Source: Syngnathus acus | Lineage: Eukaryota > Chordata > Actinopteri > Syngnathiformes > Syngnathidae | DNA: 64,000 nt | Assembly: GCF_901709675.1 (NCBI RefSeq) | Contig: NC_051092.1 | Location: 9,814,491-9,878,490 of the forward strand | Direction of reading: 5' to 3' | Part shown: piece by piece, positions 11,799 through 23,942 of the stretch | How positions within the stretch are numbered: position 1 is the stretch's first letter | Layout: each line of letters begins with the position of its first letter | Position numbers and translations under genes: made by a program | Notes under the pieces: generated by a model | What the model saw: the letters and a program-made list of their open reading frames with translations, nothing else | What the model was told of the DNA's origin: nothing | Database searches by the model: none

Positions 11799-14700
11799 AT
11801 GACAGCAAAAGTGGCAAATTTTATCATCCAGACTTTATGTGACGACCAAGGCAGTTTGGACTTTGGAGTCCTGACTCGGAAACTGGAACAAAACTTTCTT
11901 GTTTCGCCGTCAATTCTTCAACAGGTTTTTAGGGATGAAGCCAGGATTGCAGTGCAAAACGGCGTCCTTGCCGTCGCTGTTGGTCAAATATTAAGCCAAG
12001 ACAGCGTGATTGTGGCCAAAACTTCGCTACGGATCTGCTCGAAGAAACCTGGCGGGTGTACTCAATGTGAGAGTTTGCACCTATGCAAGTTTTATGTTTT
12101 GGGGACCTGCGTGTTTGGGTGAGTGAAATGCTTTGTACTGGTTTGTACAATCACGTAAGCTTTTTGATATTACACTTTACATTGCTACATTTGGTTATTC
12201 TTACCGACTGTGAATAATTACATGACTTGTTTTTATACCTGCGTGAAGCTGGCCCCCCACCCCACGCAAAATTTAATGAAAATAGTCTGTTTTGTTTGTG
12301 CTGGTTTGTGCCGTAAAAATTCTCGTTTGTGCAGCAACGGTTTTCTAGTTATAAAAGATTATTTTATAGGTCATCCAGAGTTCACCCAGCCCCCCATCTG
12401 CTCAAAATGAACCCAAAATGGTACCGTTCGTTTGTGCTGGTTTGTGCCGCAATTTTTTTAATTTGTGCTGCTACGGTTTCTTAGATACTACACGTTTAAT
12501 TGATAGCGATGACGTCACCCAGGTGTTTTACCTCCGCATAAGCGAACATACTGCCCCCAGGTGTCCACAACAACAGAAAACCGGTTGCAAATGAACCAAA
12601 ATAATAAAGGCCTGCTATTAAGTTACTTAACTTTATTCATCCTTTGGGATTGCTCCCTCAGAAAATTACTGTACAGCAGCATTCATACCCCGCGGCGAGG
12701 GCGGCCACAAGTGCGAGGAAGCAGACCTCTCACATCGGCCGCTGCTGCTAAGCCAATTCTTTTAAATTTCATAAATGTATTATTGAAAACTGCCGTATTA
12801 AACATTGTTTTTTTTTGTATTTTATTATCCACCCATTTATTATTATTATTTATTAGGAAAACAACAAGAATCATTCTGTAATTTTGGGAATGCAAAGAAA
12901 TGCCAATCAATTGCTGCAACATGTTAGCGGAATTAGGGGTAAAGATTTCTGGACTGATATAAAACATACCTTATGAAATAGTGACCTGTCTTCTTGCAAA
13001 TGCTGTGAAAGTATTTTTTTTATAATGTCTTTTATTAGTGACCCGTTTTCTATTTGGATAGAAGTACAGTGTGCACACAGAAATTCTGTTAAAGTATTTA
13101 TTGATAATTCCTTTAGAAGTTAGCCTCTCAATATTTGGATGGTAACATACAGTTGGATGATGGATGACCTCAGTCTGAGTCGCTGCTGCTGCTGCTACTA
13201 CTGCTGCTGGAGGAATACTGTGAGGACAGACAGATTTATAAGTATGTTAATGGCTTGTTGCTTGAAAAAAGAGGAAAAGTATCATTCGTTCTTTGGTTGC
13301 CGCAGCTCAAAATGAACATGTTGAATCACAGTAGAATCCCCAAAGTTCAATTCTACTAAGCTTCCAGACCCTTTTCTTTGAGAGAATTGCACAACAACTC
13401 AAATGTTTCCACTTTTGATCCACTTGAGTTAAAGACTGGAAACGTAATGTGAGAATGTTGTCAGTCTCACCTTGCCGCCATAGTAACCGTACTTATGCAA
13501 CTTGTGGATCTTCTTCAGCTTCTTCCCCTTCTTCAACTTCTTATGGGCTTTATGTGCCACCAATCCCATGGCCATGCCAGTCAGGGAGCTGCCAATCCCC
13601 CTGCTCGAGGGATAAAGTGGATTGACCCCCGCGTGGTAGAGATGGCCCTTGTTGTAGTGGGTCTTATAAGGCTGGTGGTAGCCTTTTGAAGAGTATGGGT
13701 ACACACCGGGGTGGACGCCGACTGGGTACCCGCCAGGTGCCACGGGGTAGGAGTGAGGTACTGGAGCCCTCGCGTAAGGTGGCATAACTGGAGGTGCGTT
13801 CGGTATCATGGCTGGGTTGACACCCATTGGATACTGGACAGGCGGGTACTGTTGATGCGGGGGCTGGGGATACATTCCTGGGGGCGGAAATGCGGGGGCT
13901 GGGTATGCAGAGTTATAACCAGGGGGAAAGGCTGGGTTGGAAGTACCTAATGTAAAACAAAAAAAACAAAAAATATTCACAGTGAGCCACCATTTTGCAC
14001 CCCAGAAAAATCACGCCATGTGTATGTATAGTCTACCTTGATTTGGCCACATGGCTACAAGGTGTTATAGGAAGTTCTGGAGAGACATTGAGAAAAATAA
14101 ATGGAATGCATTGAATAGATAGAAGCTAAACTTGAACATTAACAAAACCACTAATAATAATCTAATTCAAAAAGTATAAAAATGGAAACAACCATAACAA
14201 GCAAATGAGAAACTAATATTCAAGTCACAAATGAACTAAAACGCTTTGAAAAAACACATTTTAAGTAAGGATAGCATGTAAGTAAGAAGTGATCCGAAAG
14301 CTCACCTGTGCCTGTTTTGTGGCTGTCTTCCGCAAAGAAACAAACAAACATTCCAGGAGCCTACGCCCAGCCTTTTAAACTCCCACGCCCTTTGCTTCAC
14401 GTCTACATGTCATGGAACAAGTGAATACAAAATGTCGTCATTGTTTACTTATAAAGGAGCCGCAAAAATATACAGATGTTTGCACACTTTATTAGGTACA
14501 CCTGTACATGTTAATACGGTGGGAAAACATACATTCACAGAGACGATGATGTGATGTCATCTTGAATTGCTGTCTCCAATTTCCTCACGTCTCCAAGCAT
14601 TCCCTCCTTTTTGTGTCCTAACTCCCTGATACAGTTTTTTTTTTTTTTTCTGGTTTGTTTTTTAGAGCTAAGTGTAAACAACCACACCTTTTGACTTGGC

Positions 14701-17700
14701 CACACAATGCAGAACTGTTGAGGAAATTTGACTTGCAACACCTTTCAGAAAAACAACTGTTCCAGCTGTTAATACAGAATGACCCTTACCTTCTTCCTGA
14801 GGTAGGTACTACTGGTGCTAACGGATTCTACAGAGTTCCTCAGTGGGTCATTTTTCTGCAGTTTACCTTTGAAACAAATGCACTTGAGCTTGTTACGGAA
14901 AGACTTGATTTCTCTGATTTGGTACATCCCAACCCAAACACAGTCCAAAATGATGTTGAAAATCTTCTCAAAAGAGTGGAATGAGTGTAATTATAATGTG
15001 TATTAATGCATTCATGCTCTGCTGTACTATTCCGTAGATATGCTCATACTACAATATGGGCGAGGGTGAAAGCGGTTTGTGCAAATTCACTTCTGGGTGC
15101 CTCAAGCTTCACATCTGCAAGGCCCATTTCACCACAGGAGTCTGTAAACAAGGCTCGTCGTGTTCCAGAAACCACGGTTTTGATGCAATGACGCACAAGA
15201 GTTTTGAAAAATTCAGTCCAGAGATGATCAAGAGTCTTCCAAAAGTCTACAAAAATAAATACATCATCGAGAATCATTGGAACGGCCCTGCTGCTGCTGG
15301 TGCTGCTGCTGCTGCTGCTCCTGGTTGTAAAAATAATTTCTAAATCATAGTTTGTCTTCACCTTTAGTCCAATATGTGTGTTTGTCACATGCAATATTTT
15401 CAGTGGTGAGACGTCCCGCTGGGTCAATGGGTGCAACTAAGCCAGTGAGTGATTCTGACACAAAAGAAATCTGCCTATACTTCATCAAAAAATTCTGCGC
15501 CTATAAAGGTAATGAGCACACGGCTCTCATTTTCAGATTTTATATGATAGTATGATAGTATCTTATACTATATCTTATATGATGAGACTTTATATGAGGA
15601 CAAGTTTTTCTTTGAATTGACTATGTAGCTATAACATTGTGCGCAGTTTTGACATGCACTAAGTCAAGGAAAATAGTAACTACCTAAAAAAATGCATTGC
15701 ACACTAAGGATAATAAAGAGAAGAGAAACGTTTTGAAAACAATTGTGAGATTTGAAATTTAAAAAGAATTTGGATTTTTGGAATAATCTGCTCGATTCAT
15801 TACCCTTGCCTGCAAGCTGAATTTTTGTCGTTTTAATGAGTTCACAATAACCCAAGCATTCATCTTGTTCCGAGCCCACTGTTGTGACAAAATCAAGCTC
15901 CGAGGCCAGGGGGAGGAGAACAAACCAAACACGGCGATGCCGGTGGATAAATGCATGGGCACTGCAATTAATTCTGTTCTCGCCGAATTACCAGCAGTTT
16001 TCTTTTTAAAAGAACAGCAAGAAGTGCTTTGTTCATTTTTAGTTGGTAAAGATAGTATCATTCTTTGACATGATTGGTCAAAAGACAGATGAACAAACAG
16101 CCGCATCACCCAATCAGCTGGAAGTATTGCAACAGGATGCTGTTTTTTTTTTTTTGTTCCCTGCAGAGAAATGTGTTCGTGTCCACTGGAGCTTACCTTA
16201 CAGATGGCAGGTTTTGGACAAGGACGGCTTGACCTGGAAAGACTTGACTGACATGGAGGAGATTGAAAAGGCCTACTGTGACCCAGCAAAAGACTCAAGC
16301 TCCGCAGGCCAGCCCTTGAGTTTAACCGGGTTTATAAGATTAAAAATCTTTGACTTTGCAGGGTTTGTAGCATTGTATTGTCTAATAGCCATAGCTAATT
16401 TTTAAGGTATTTTTTTGGTGGATGATGGATCCTCCACTACAGTTGTTCAGCACAGGCACTGAATACTTCTTTGAAATGTCACAACAGATAATTGTTTGAA
16501 AATTCACTTTTGTATCCAACTCGTATTGGATTTCATTTGCTTGTGCAAGTGTTCCTAATGAGGAGTCAGCTTGCATGCACTTTACATTTTCACTGCTGTT
16601 TTTCAGCCAGTCTCAGGCAAGCGAAGTTGACTTCACGTCGATGACTTGCAACGGCTCTCCCGTGCGTCGCCTGTCCACAGCCTCCTCTGTGATGAAGGCC
16701 CGTCACTTCATTCTGACAACACAGTGGCTCTGGTACTGGCAGGAAGACATCGGCAAATGGCATGAGTTTGGTCAGGTTCGTTGGAATTGTTGTATTATAA
16801 TTGTACTGGAGTAATCCAATTCATTCTTTGGACAATTGAGCCGTTGGGTTTCCAGAACAAGGTTTTGAGTTTGCATAGTCAGACAGATTGACCATAGTTG
16901 CGCTAAACACAATCTGTTCCCCGACACTGGTTGACCTCAAGGTTTATCAAACCACAAATTGTGTTTTGTTTCCCATCGGGATCGCCGCGTCTTAGCTGTT
17001 GTAAATTGACTTACTGGTGGTTCAACACTCAACTGTCTGAAGTTGTCTAAATCATTTTCGGTATCCAATTCGATTTGAAAATTAAATTTTAAAATGTGAG
17101 GATAAGCGGTTCAAGGAATGAATGGATGCATGGATGGATGGATGTTCCAACTTGTTTCTTTCATGCTGTTTAGAGCCAGGTTAACATGCCGACAGCTCTC
17201 ACGTCTGAAGCGCTGGAGAATGCTTACTTGGTAGACCAGAAGACGCAAATACCTTTCACGATGGGCAAACATCAGTATGAGCTCTACTTCAAAAATGAAG
17301 CGGGAACTCCACTGATGTATCAGCAAAATATAAAATATTCCACCAAGCGAGAGGTCCGAAGAAGGCCTCGCTTTGTGTCCTCCAATGAAGTGGAGGTCAT
17401 GCGGAACAGGTATGTTTGGCTATTACACATTCAGATGCTGTTTTTATTCTCAGGGACTGTTAATGCAGTGCTTTTAAAACTGGTAGATCAGAATGTGATT
17501 TCTTTTAAGTTTATGAAGATTACAATTGTTTTGGGGAAATTTCCTAAAATTGTAGTGTGCGACGGAATGCGTGCGTCAGTCTGTGGGCAATACCATGAGC
17601 ACTAGATATACATAACAAAAGTGACAACGGAGGACGATAGCCCATTTAATTAATTTACGTCTGTAATTCACACCCAAAAGATGAATGGTAGACACTAGTG

Positions 17701-19007
17701 CAGTCATTGTTCTTTCAGAAAACAAATTTGATTATACTTCTGCAGCAGTTTGTGCAGTGCCAAGAGAAGATGTCAAAGCACTTTCTCACAAAACTGTAAA
17801 TGCACTTTTAGCGCAACCACCAATTTATGCAGCAAATTTTAGTCACAGTGAATATTTAAATGATTTTTTAACCAATACAAGCTCCTGCTATGTGTACTGT
17901 ATTATGTTTGCAATTTTTATCTGCAGGTTTGTGTGAACAAGTTTAATGTGTCAACTTTTCAAAATGCAAAGAAAAATGTTACTTTTCCCCCGTAACACGA
18001 ATACAAATTTGTAATCGAGGTTTTTAGCCGCATTTGTGAACCCATTTCTGGAATCGCATAGCAGTTGTTTTCAAATACTTCTTAAATGTATCATTACACA
18101 GCCCCAGAGTTGTCACAGCGGAATGCCCTCCCCATTGGGACAAGACTGCCCTGCCTGACATTGGATACAAGGTTTCCTTCAACATTCTTTACTGTGCTCG
18201 ACATTTTGAGCCTCTTGTCAACTAATTTATTGTCACTCTGTCAGTTCGTGCTTCTTCCCAAATCTACAGAGTACAACAGGATTGAAACTTTGTTCAAAGC
18301 AACGATGCCAAAGAGTAGGATCCAGAGTGTCAAGAGGATCCAGAACCCTTCTCTGTGGACACGCTTTCAGTTGTAAATATCACACCATGCTTGAAAGTCA
18401 AAATGATAAGACACACAACCACACAAATTGCATTTCATTTTTTTATGTGCATTCAGGCAGAGAGAGCAAATGAAGAAGAGGAATGGCGGGAAACCTGTGA
18501 TTGAGGAGTACTTGTTCCACGGGACAAACGAGAACTTGATCGAAGCCATCTGTGAACAAAACTTTGACTGGAGGATGAACGGCAGCAACGGCACCGCCTT
18601 CGGCAAAGGTAGTACATCAAAGTTTGTTGAAGACTAAATCCTCTTTCCCGTCTAAAAATAATTTGTTGACTTGCAACGTAGGTGAAGTTCAAATCTATTG
18701 CGAAAGCAGTTTACGTGTTCATTATTGACTTGAATAAATTGTCTTTATAGGGAGCTACTTTGCCAAACAGGCTTCTTATTCCAACCGATATGCCACAGCC
18801 AGCAGTTCGAACAAAAGTATGTTTGTGGCCCTGGTCTTGGTAGGCGACTCCATCAAGGGAAGCAGCCAGTATGCCCGTCCACCAGCCAAAAGTGGAAGCA
18901 CAACCCTTTATGACAGCTGTGTTGATGATGTGAAAAACCCCAACATTTTTGTCATCTTTGAAAGTCATCAAATCTATCCTGAGTACATTATTAACTACTC
19001 TGAGTAG
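11799..19007 (+). CDS. parp12: PARP12, CCCH zinc-finger/WWE mono-ADP-ribosyltransferase, complete
   Basis: Eleven exons join in frame to 673 residues (human about 701): 11799-12118, 14666-14801, 15038-15323, 15404-15508, 16167-16329, 16607-16775, 17174-17409, 18102-18171, 18245-18372, 18457-18608 and 18751-19007 (TAG). Four CCCH fingers are visible: C96/C104/C110/H114, C154/C167/C173/H177, C179/C188/C194/H198 and C271/C279/C285/H289, each ending x5-C-x3-H. Two WWE-type modules follow (LPYRWQVLDKDGLTWKDL and TTQWLWYWQEDIGKWHEFG). The catalytic domain has FHGT (His559), GSYFAKQASYS (Tyr591) and a YPEYII end. The family transfers single ADP-ribose units, associates with Golgi and stress granules, and restricts RNA viruses; these roles are from family knowledge. 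The WWE domain feeding exon (end 16329) has the least certain donor, and the GCT-rich exon end at 15323 could instead be 15299. An antisense prr13-like gene lies in intron 1. Confidence 0.92.
12294..12480. repeat. Diverged tandem duplication in parp12 intron 1, period about 136 bp
   Basis: GTTTGTGCTGGTTTGTGCCG occurs at 12294 and again at 12430. Each copy is followed by an AT-rich spacer and then a TTTGTGC-GC-ACGGTTT block. A weaker echo (TTTGTACTGGTTTGTACAAT) lies at 12132. I do not recognise the unit as a named element. Confidence 0.65.
13170..14052 (-). CDS. PRR13-like proline-rich protein, complete, nested in parp12 intron 1
   Basis: Three coding exons on the minus strand join in frame: 14052-14037, 13946-13471 and 13217-13170 (TGA), giving 179 residues. 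The protein opens MWPNQG and continues with Pro/Tyr/Gly-rich low-complexity sequence (FPPPGMYPQPPHQQYPP). It then has a short Gly/Ser segment (SSRGIGSSLTGMAMG), a basic block (HKAHKKLKKGKKLKKIHKLH) and an acidic-capped serine tail (a run of Ser, then DSD). This layout, including MW-PN at the start, Lys/His block and Ser-Asp end, matches vertebrate PRR13 (TXR1), a small nuclear protein linked to repression of thrombospondin-1 in human cells. Orthology is probable but low-complexity proteins align poorly, and a fish-specific PRR13-like paralogue is possible. The serine tail is encoded by an AGC/AGT repeat in its own exon. The gene lies wholly within parp12 intron 1 on the opposite strand. Confidence 0.72.
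14076..14380 (-). promoter_or_regulatory. prr13-like 5' leader: UTR acceptor, UTR donor and TATA-like box
   Basis: Reading the minus strand, TTTAAAAGG (14379-14371) is a TATA-like box. About 65 bp downstream a non-coding exon ends at 14306 with CACAG then GTGAGC. The next exon begins at 14076 after CAATGTCTCTCCAG and runs into the ATG at 14052. A compact promoter fits a gene that carries its own transcription unit inside the parp12 intron. Confidence 0.5.
14485..14504. repeat. Fragment of an interspersed element terminus (TTAGGTACACCTG type)
   Basis: CACTTTATTAGGTACACCTG closely resembles sequences at 36330-36349 and, in reverse, at 56612-56631. This kind of TGTACCTAATAAAGTGGCC end is common in fish repeats. 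Only the end is recognisable here. Confidence 0.45.
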
Positions 19008-19590
19008 CAGTAGCAGTTGTTGCTTAAAGTTTGATAAGGGGTTTTCGAGAACTTTGCTTATCACATGATCATTGTTTGGAACAGTTGGTCAAAGTAACAA
19101 ATGAAAAATATTCAAGATTAATACAGCTGTCTTATCTCATTTTATAGCATTCTTAATAATCACACAAGTGTAATATGTTAACTGTTGTCAAGCATGCATG
19201 AGTGAGTTTGCCTCTCACTCTTGATTAACACTCGTTTGGTGTGCGGAGTTGATAATTTGATCACATGACATTTGCCATAGTTGCAGTCCAACTTGGAAAA
19301 GAATCTGAAAGGGTTGCAAAGTATTTAAAACAGAATTGAGACCTTATAACTACTGCACACTGAACATTTGTGCTGAAGCTGTTCAAATTAAGGTTCTTCG
19401 TAGGGTGTATGTCTACAATACATGTTGGGCAAATCACAGCTTGAGTTTTGACATTGTTCAATTACACTTGCTCCTTTATTTTTTCGTAGTATCTTTTTCG
19501 AATGACAGATATTCAAAGAAACACCGTCATGACCTTTTTAAAGCTGTCATTTGACGTGACTGTTAATAAATTACTATAGTAAAGAAACTG
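19008..19590 (+). other. parp12: parp12 3' untranslated region
   Basis: Non-coding sequence follows the parp12 stop. The first AATAAA is at 19565-19570. No AATAAA for the convergent tbxas1 gene is evident between its stop (19922) and this point. The nearest one for the minus strand is at 19480-19475, so the two 3' ends may overlap. Confidence 0.5.
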
Positions 19591-19921
19591 GTTGAGTTTT
19601 ACTTTACAAAATGGATAATAGTCATCAAGAATAGTTTATCAGTTATCAGAAGATCCATTTTAAGAACACATTTCATCATCAATCCAAAACACGTTATGTT
19701 AATGTACAGTGCCTCTGGAGTATTCAGTTTTTCCACCTTAACTCAAAACTAAAAGAAATCCTACATGCAGCACCTCAAAGTACTGTCCTTGCCATAGGTT
19801 TCCTGCTTCCCGAACAAAGATAAGTCATCACCACTTGTTTTCTGAAAAGCTTATATATTTCTAGCAGCATAGAGTTCGTCCCTATCGAGACTATTGTAGC
19901 AGCAACAAAGCATTCCTAAGA

Positions 19922-22900
19922 TTAACGAGTACCCATCACATTTTTCTTGCAAATGTCTCTTCTTGTGATCTTGACGAAAATGCCATTTTTCGGTCCCAGG
20001 GTGCTTGATGACTTCAACTCAAGCGGGATCTGTAGCAAGAAAAAAATTCTAAAGATGTTCTGTTATATTTAAGACTAAAAGCAGGTGCAAATGATATAAT
20101 TCAACTCGCCTTTGTGTCAGAGCAGGGTATAATGTTGAACTTGTGGAAGAGACGGACCAGAGCCATCTTGATCTCAAGTTGGGCCAGTCTCATGCCCACA
20201 CAGTTGCGGGGCCCGGCCCCAAAAGGAAGGTACACAAATGCATGTCTACTGGCTTTCGCCTCGGGGGTGAATCTAGAGGAGAGATGCACACTTTTCATTT
20301 CAAAGGCTTGGATTGACTCAAACCCAAATTATTTATGAGCAATCACTCTAGGCCTGTACAGTAGTAGAATCACACTGGGTGTCAAGGTGAAACAAATGAT
20401 AGTGTTCAGATCAAACTGATCTCATTTAAACTTACATTGCTTTTGTGTCATGTGCTCCTTTGCTGTGTGAACTTGTATTATTTCTCAACTGATTAGCATT
20501 CACTCCCTCAAAAAACAAACTGTGTCTTCAGAACGACTGATATTACTTTTCTCAGTCACACTATTTATTCAATCCGAAAACAGACAACCTTTCGCAAATT
20601 CAAACCTACAAGTATACGACTATATTATAATGACTGCAACTTAATCACTTTCAAATACATGAGTGAGGAGTAATATTTATATTTACATGCCCAGCTGTGT
20701 TCATATATACCTACCTCTCAGGGATGAACTTCTCAGGCTCGGGCCAATGCTCCGGGTCATAGTGAAGAAAACCCGCTGGGATCTCCAATAAGGCTCCTTT
20801 TGGGAAGCACACTCCATTCACCACACAGTCTTGCTCGATTTCTCGTGTAAACCTGGATAAACGTTATGAAGAGGGGAAAAAAAAAAAGGAAATCAACTTC
20901 CTTTCTCACTGTATTGTTTTGCCCTTTTGTTACCTGAATCCTGGAGGATAGAGTCGTAATGCTTCACATACAACCATATCTAGATATTTCAACTCCTGGA
21001 CGTTTGTGTAGTCGGGGGACTCCTACAGTGATGGGGAACATGGGATGAATGGCCAAACTTTCAGCATGAATACGAACAACAAGCAAGGCAACAAGCTTAC
21101 ATGTTTGCTGAAGAAGTCATCCACCTCCTCCTGGACTCGGCACTGACACTCCGGATGGATTGCCAGCAGGTAGCAGGTGAAGGCCAACGTGTTGCTGCTA
21201 GTCTCGTGGCCGGCCAGCAGGAAGACAAAAGCTTGGCCGACAATTTCATCTTCTGTTATCACTTTTTTGGACGGACGCCGGGTGGATGAGTCTGGAAGGG
21301 GAAGACTAGACTCTGGACTATCTGACTCAGCACTGTGGCTTGCTGTATCAGAGTGTTCCAAAGACACAGCAGCCTCCTTGCTGCTGCGTGCATCTAACAT
21401 CAGCTGAAGGAAATCTCGCCGTCTCTACATATAGATTCATTCAACAACAACAACAAAAATACTCTAAAATTTTGTTCTATAATGGTGACAGTTCATTTTA
21501 GAAAATCTTCCCAGACCTGGTCAGGAGGTTGCTCCTCCCTCCGTCTAATGATTCCCCGAATACTGTTGATGAAGAAGTTGTTCATTTGGTGGCGACGTTT
21601 GTTAGGGATGATTCCCATCAGTGGAGCCATAATGTGTGGAAAAGCAACTGCACAAATTAATCAATTACAAACATTTGAAATGTTACGTTTCGCATACTGG
21701 TTGGATAGAAAATTATAATTGCCTACAATTGCCAAATGGAGAGTTTAATGCCTAGAGTGCAGATTTGTTTGCCCATAGGTAACCAACTAATAGCATTTTG
21801 TGATGGAGGTTTATTTATGTTTAATTAACTCCCAAATACAATTAGTAAAGTACCATGGGTCCATATTGTGTACTGCACATGCTCTGGTCCTTTTTTTGCT
21901 TTGCCGCTATCTTGTGGCATATATATGTTCTTACAACCCCTTTTAGGAGGGGTGTCAATTAGTTGCGAATTTTTACTATTCGCAGTAGGGGTTGGTCCTG
22001 TGATATATTGCAGATATCTATACCTTGTTGGAACAAATTTGAACAATGTCTCAGTACACACACGTGTTCTCTTAATGTCATAATCACATGATAAAACAGA
22101 ATTTCCTTACGGAAACAAAGCATGAAGGGCCTGAAGAAAGAAAAGGAGAAGAACATCTGAGCGTGACGGACAAATGGGTCGTCTGGGTTGTTTTGAGAGT
22201 CCACCTGAGTTGCAAACGCCACGCTGCCTATTACATCCATAGTGTAGCAGCCAAAACACCTGGTATGAAAAGTGGAGAGAAATTACATTTTATTTTCTGA
22301 ATTGCCCATCTTCTCATGTGTATGAGATTTGCATCCATCTACCTGTGAATGTCAAAGGCTTCCCCTGACTCAGCATAGACATCCAGGTTGTTCATTAGGC
22401 CAGTTGTGGCTGTTTGGATGAGTGGAACCATCTACTTGAACAAACAAGACTTACTATAACTCATAACAATTTTTCACAACAACTAACAAACATTTTTGGC
22501 CATGCATTAAGTCAGCCAAGATGTGTATCTTGATTAAATTTACAAATGCGTTTTACTTTTTTCTTCCCTGTGGTATCACCTTGTATTCAAAATCTTCATT
22601 TGAACCTTACCTCTTTCATTTTGGCAGCACTGAAGGACGGAGTCAATATACTGCGGACTCTTTTCCACTGCTCATTCTTCAACATGAGCAGACAATCGCT
22701 CATAGGTTTGTTGGCAAAGCGATTAGTCTGTAATGAGGGGTACAACATTTTATCAATTACGTTGAGTGACTAACTTCTCAGTGGCATCAGCACTTAACAC
22801 ACAAAGTACACCCATTTACCAGACATTACATCATGTTCCTCACAATCAAATAAGATTTGGCTCTCAGTGTGATGAAGTTCTACATTCCAAAGCAAATTAT

Positions 22901-23892
22901 CACCACAACAGTGAAAATATTCTCAAAATGACAGTGCCAATTAAAACTAAGAATTATCTTTTAAAAAGAAAGATAAGCTTTTTATTGGCTCTCATTTTGT
23001 TGTACTGGTGTACATAATTTTATGACTGTAGAAAAAAAACAACAACACCAGCTCAGCATGTATACATTGAGTTTGCAAGAGAAGACGTCACATGTCACAT
23101 GATGTTCTTCATGTGCTCACCATTCTGTTTGGAAAGCTGCTGAAGTCCCTCACCATCACTTGTCTGAGCATGTCAGGGTCCGCCACGACCACCACTGGTC
23201 TCCTTCCCAAATAATACCTAAAACACAGTGAGGAAAATGTGGTGTCTCGAACACTGAACTCCGATTTACTGTATGTGAGAGACGATGCTGGACAAAATGT
23301 TTTGTAACTACCCGCAAACTCGACCATATGTCTTTATGAGTTCGGACACAGGCTGGAAAAAACCCTGAAATGATGGAACAAAAGCGATTATAAGAGCTGC
23401 ATGCAACCCATTGACATCAGATGTATGTTCCAAAAAACAAATTGTATAAAACATGCACACTAATTTAGTTTGAGACTCTAAATTATCCATAAGTGTAAAT
23501 ATTATGCTTGTTTGCCTACTTCTACATTTTGTTGTATTCTCAGTTTTACCATCCATCCAAATCCTTGAGGAGTTGCTCTAAAAATGTTTCTGTACCTGAC
23601 GAAACAGGAAAAGATTGCCGAAGAAGGGAACTGGTTTTGGATGTTTGATTCCACATTGAGTGAGGACTGAGAAGGGGTAAACTGAATACCTGTGGGGGAA
23701 AAAAATACAAAAATAAAAGAGATACAAAATAAAACACATATTTCCTTATATACCCTGACATTTGTGGAGACAGTCAAAATATGACAACCACTCTCACCAG
23801 TACAGCAGAAGCAGGAAGAGGAGGCCAAGTGTCAAAGATAATCCGCTGGTTTCTATGTGGAATGTATTAAGAACGTCAATTATCGCCTCCAT
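19922..23892 (-). CDS. tbxas1: Thromboxane A synthase (CYP5A1-type cytochrome P450), complete
   Basis: Thirteen exons join in frame to 548 residues (human about 534): 23892-23798, 23689-23596, 23364-23312, 23217-23121, 22727-22611, 22431-22343, 22259-22111, 21647-21517, 21424-21101, 21022-20934, 20852-20715, 20272-20110 and 20029-19922 (TAA). Residues 15-32 form the N-terminal membrane anchor ([15 protein letters not shown]). P450 hallmarks are the I-helix AGHET (346-350), ExxR (Glu403-Arg406 in EALR), PERF and the haem loop [10 protein letters not shown] with Cys483 as iron ligand. Blocks typical of TBXAS1 are [33 protein letters not shown] and [13 protein letters not shown]. The enzyme isomerises prostaglandin H2 to thromboxane A2 in the ER membrane. 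The gene sits between parp12 and hipk2 exactly as in human, which strongly supports orthology. The last intron starts with GC rather than GT. The I-helix keeps a Thr that human TBXAS1 lacks. Confidence 0.93.
20030..20109 (-). other. tbxas1: GC-AG intron between the last two tbxas1 exons
   Basis: On the minus strand the haem exon ends ACAAAG at 20110 and is followed by GCGAGT. The acceptor is TTGCTACAG at 20030. Phase 0 is required on both sides, and the join reads DTK then IPLELKS, which matches the family. Use of the nearby GT (20105-20104) would break the frame. The intron is about 80 bp. Confidence 0.75.
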
Positions 23893-23942
23893 GATAAGAT
23901 GATTTAAAAGTGTCAGCTTTCGGCCACAAGCAGTCAATGTTT
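23893..23942 (-). other. tbxas1: tbxas1 5' untranslated stretch with splice acceptor
   Basis: On the minus strand CTGTTTTGTTTCAG ends at 23943, and about 50 bp of leader follow before the ATG at 23892. This implies at least one upstream non-coding exon, for which 24740 is a good donor candidate. Confidence 0.5.

Noticed and set aside
15759-16298. 179-codon minus-strand frame
   Set aside because: It is antisense to a parp12 exon and intron, with no homology; the plus strand has the WWE-coding exon.
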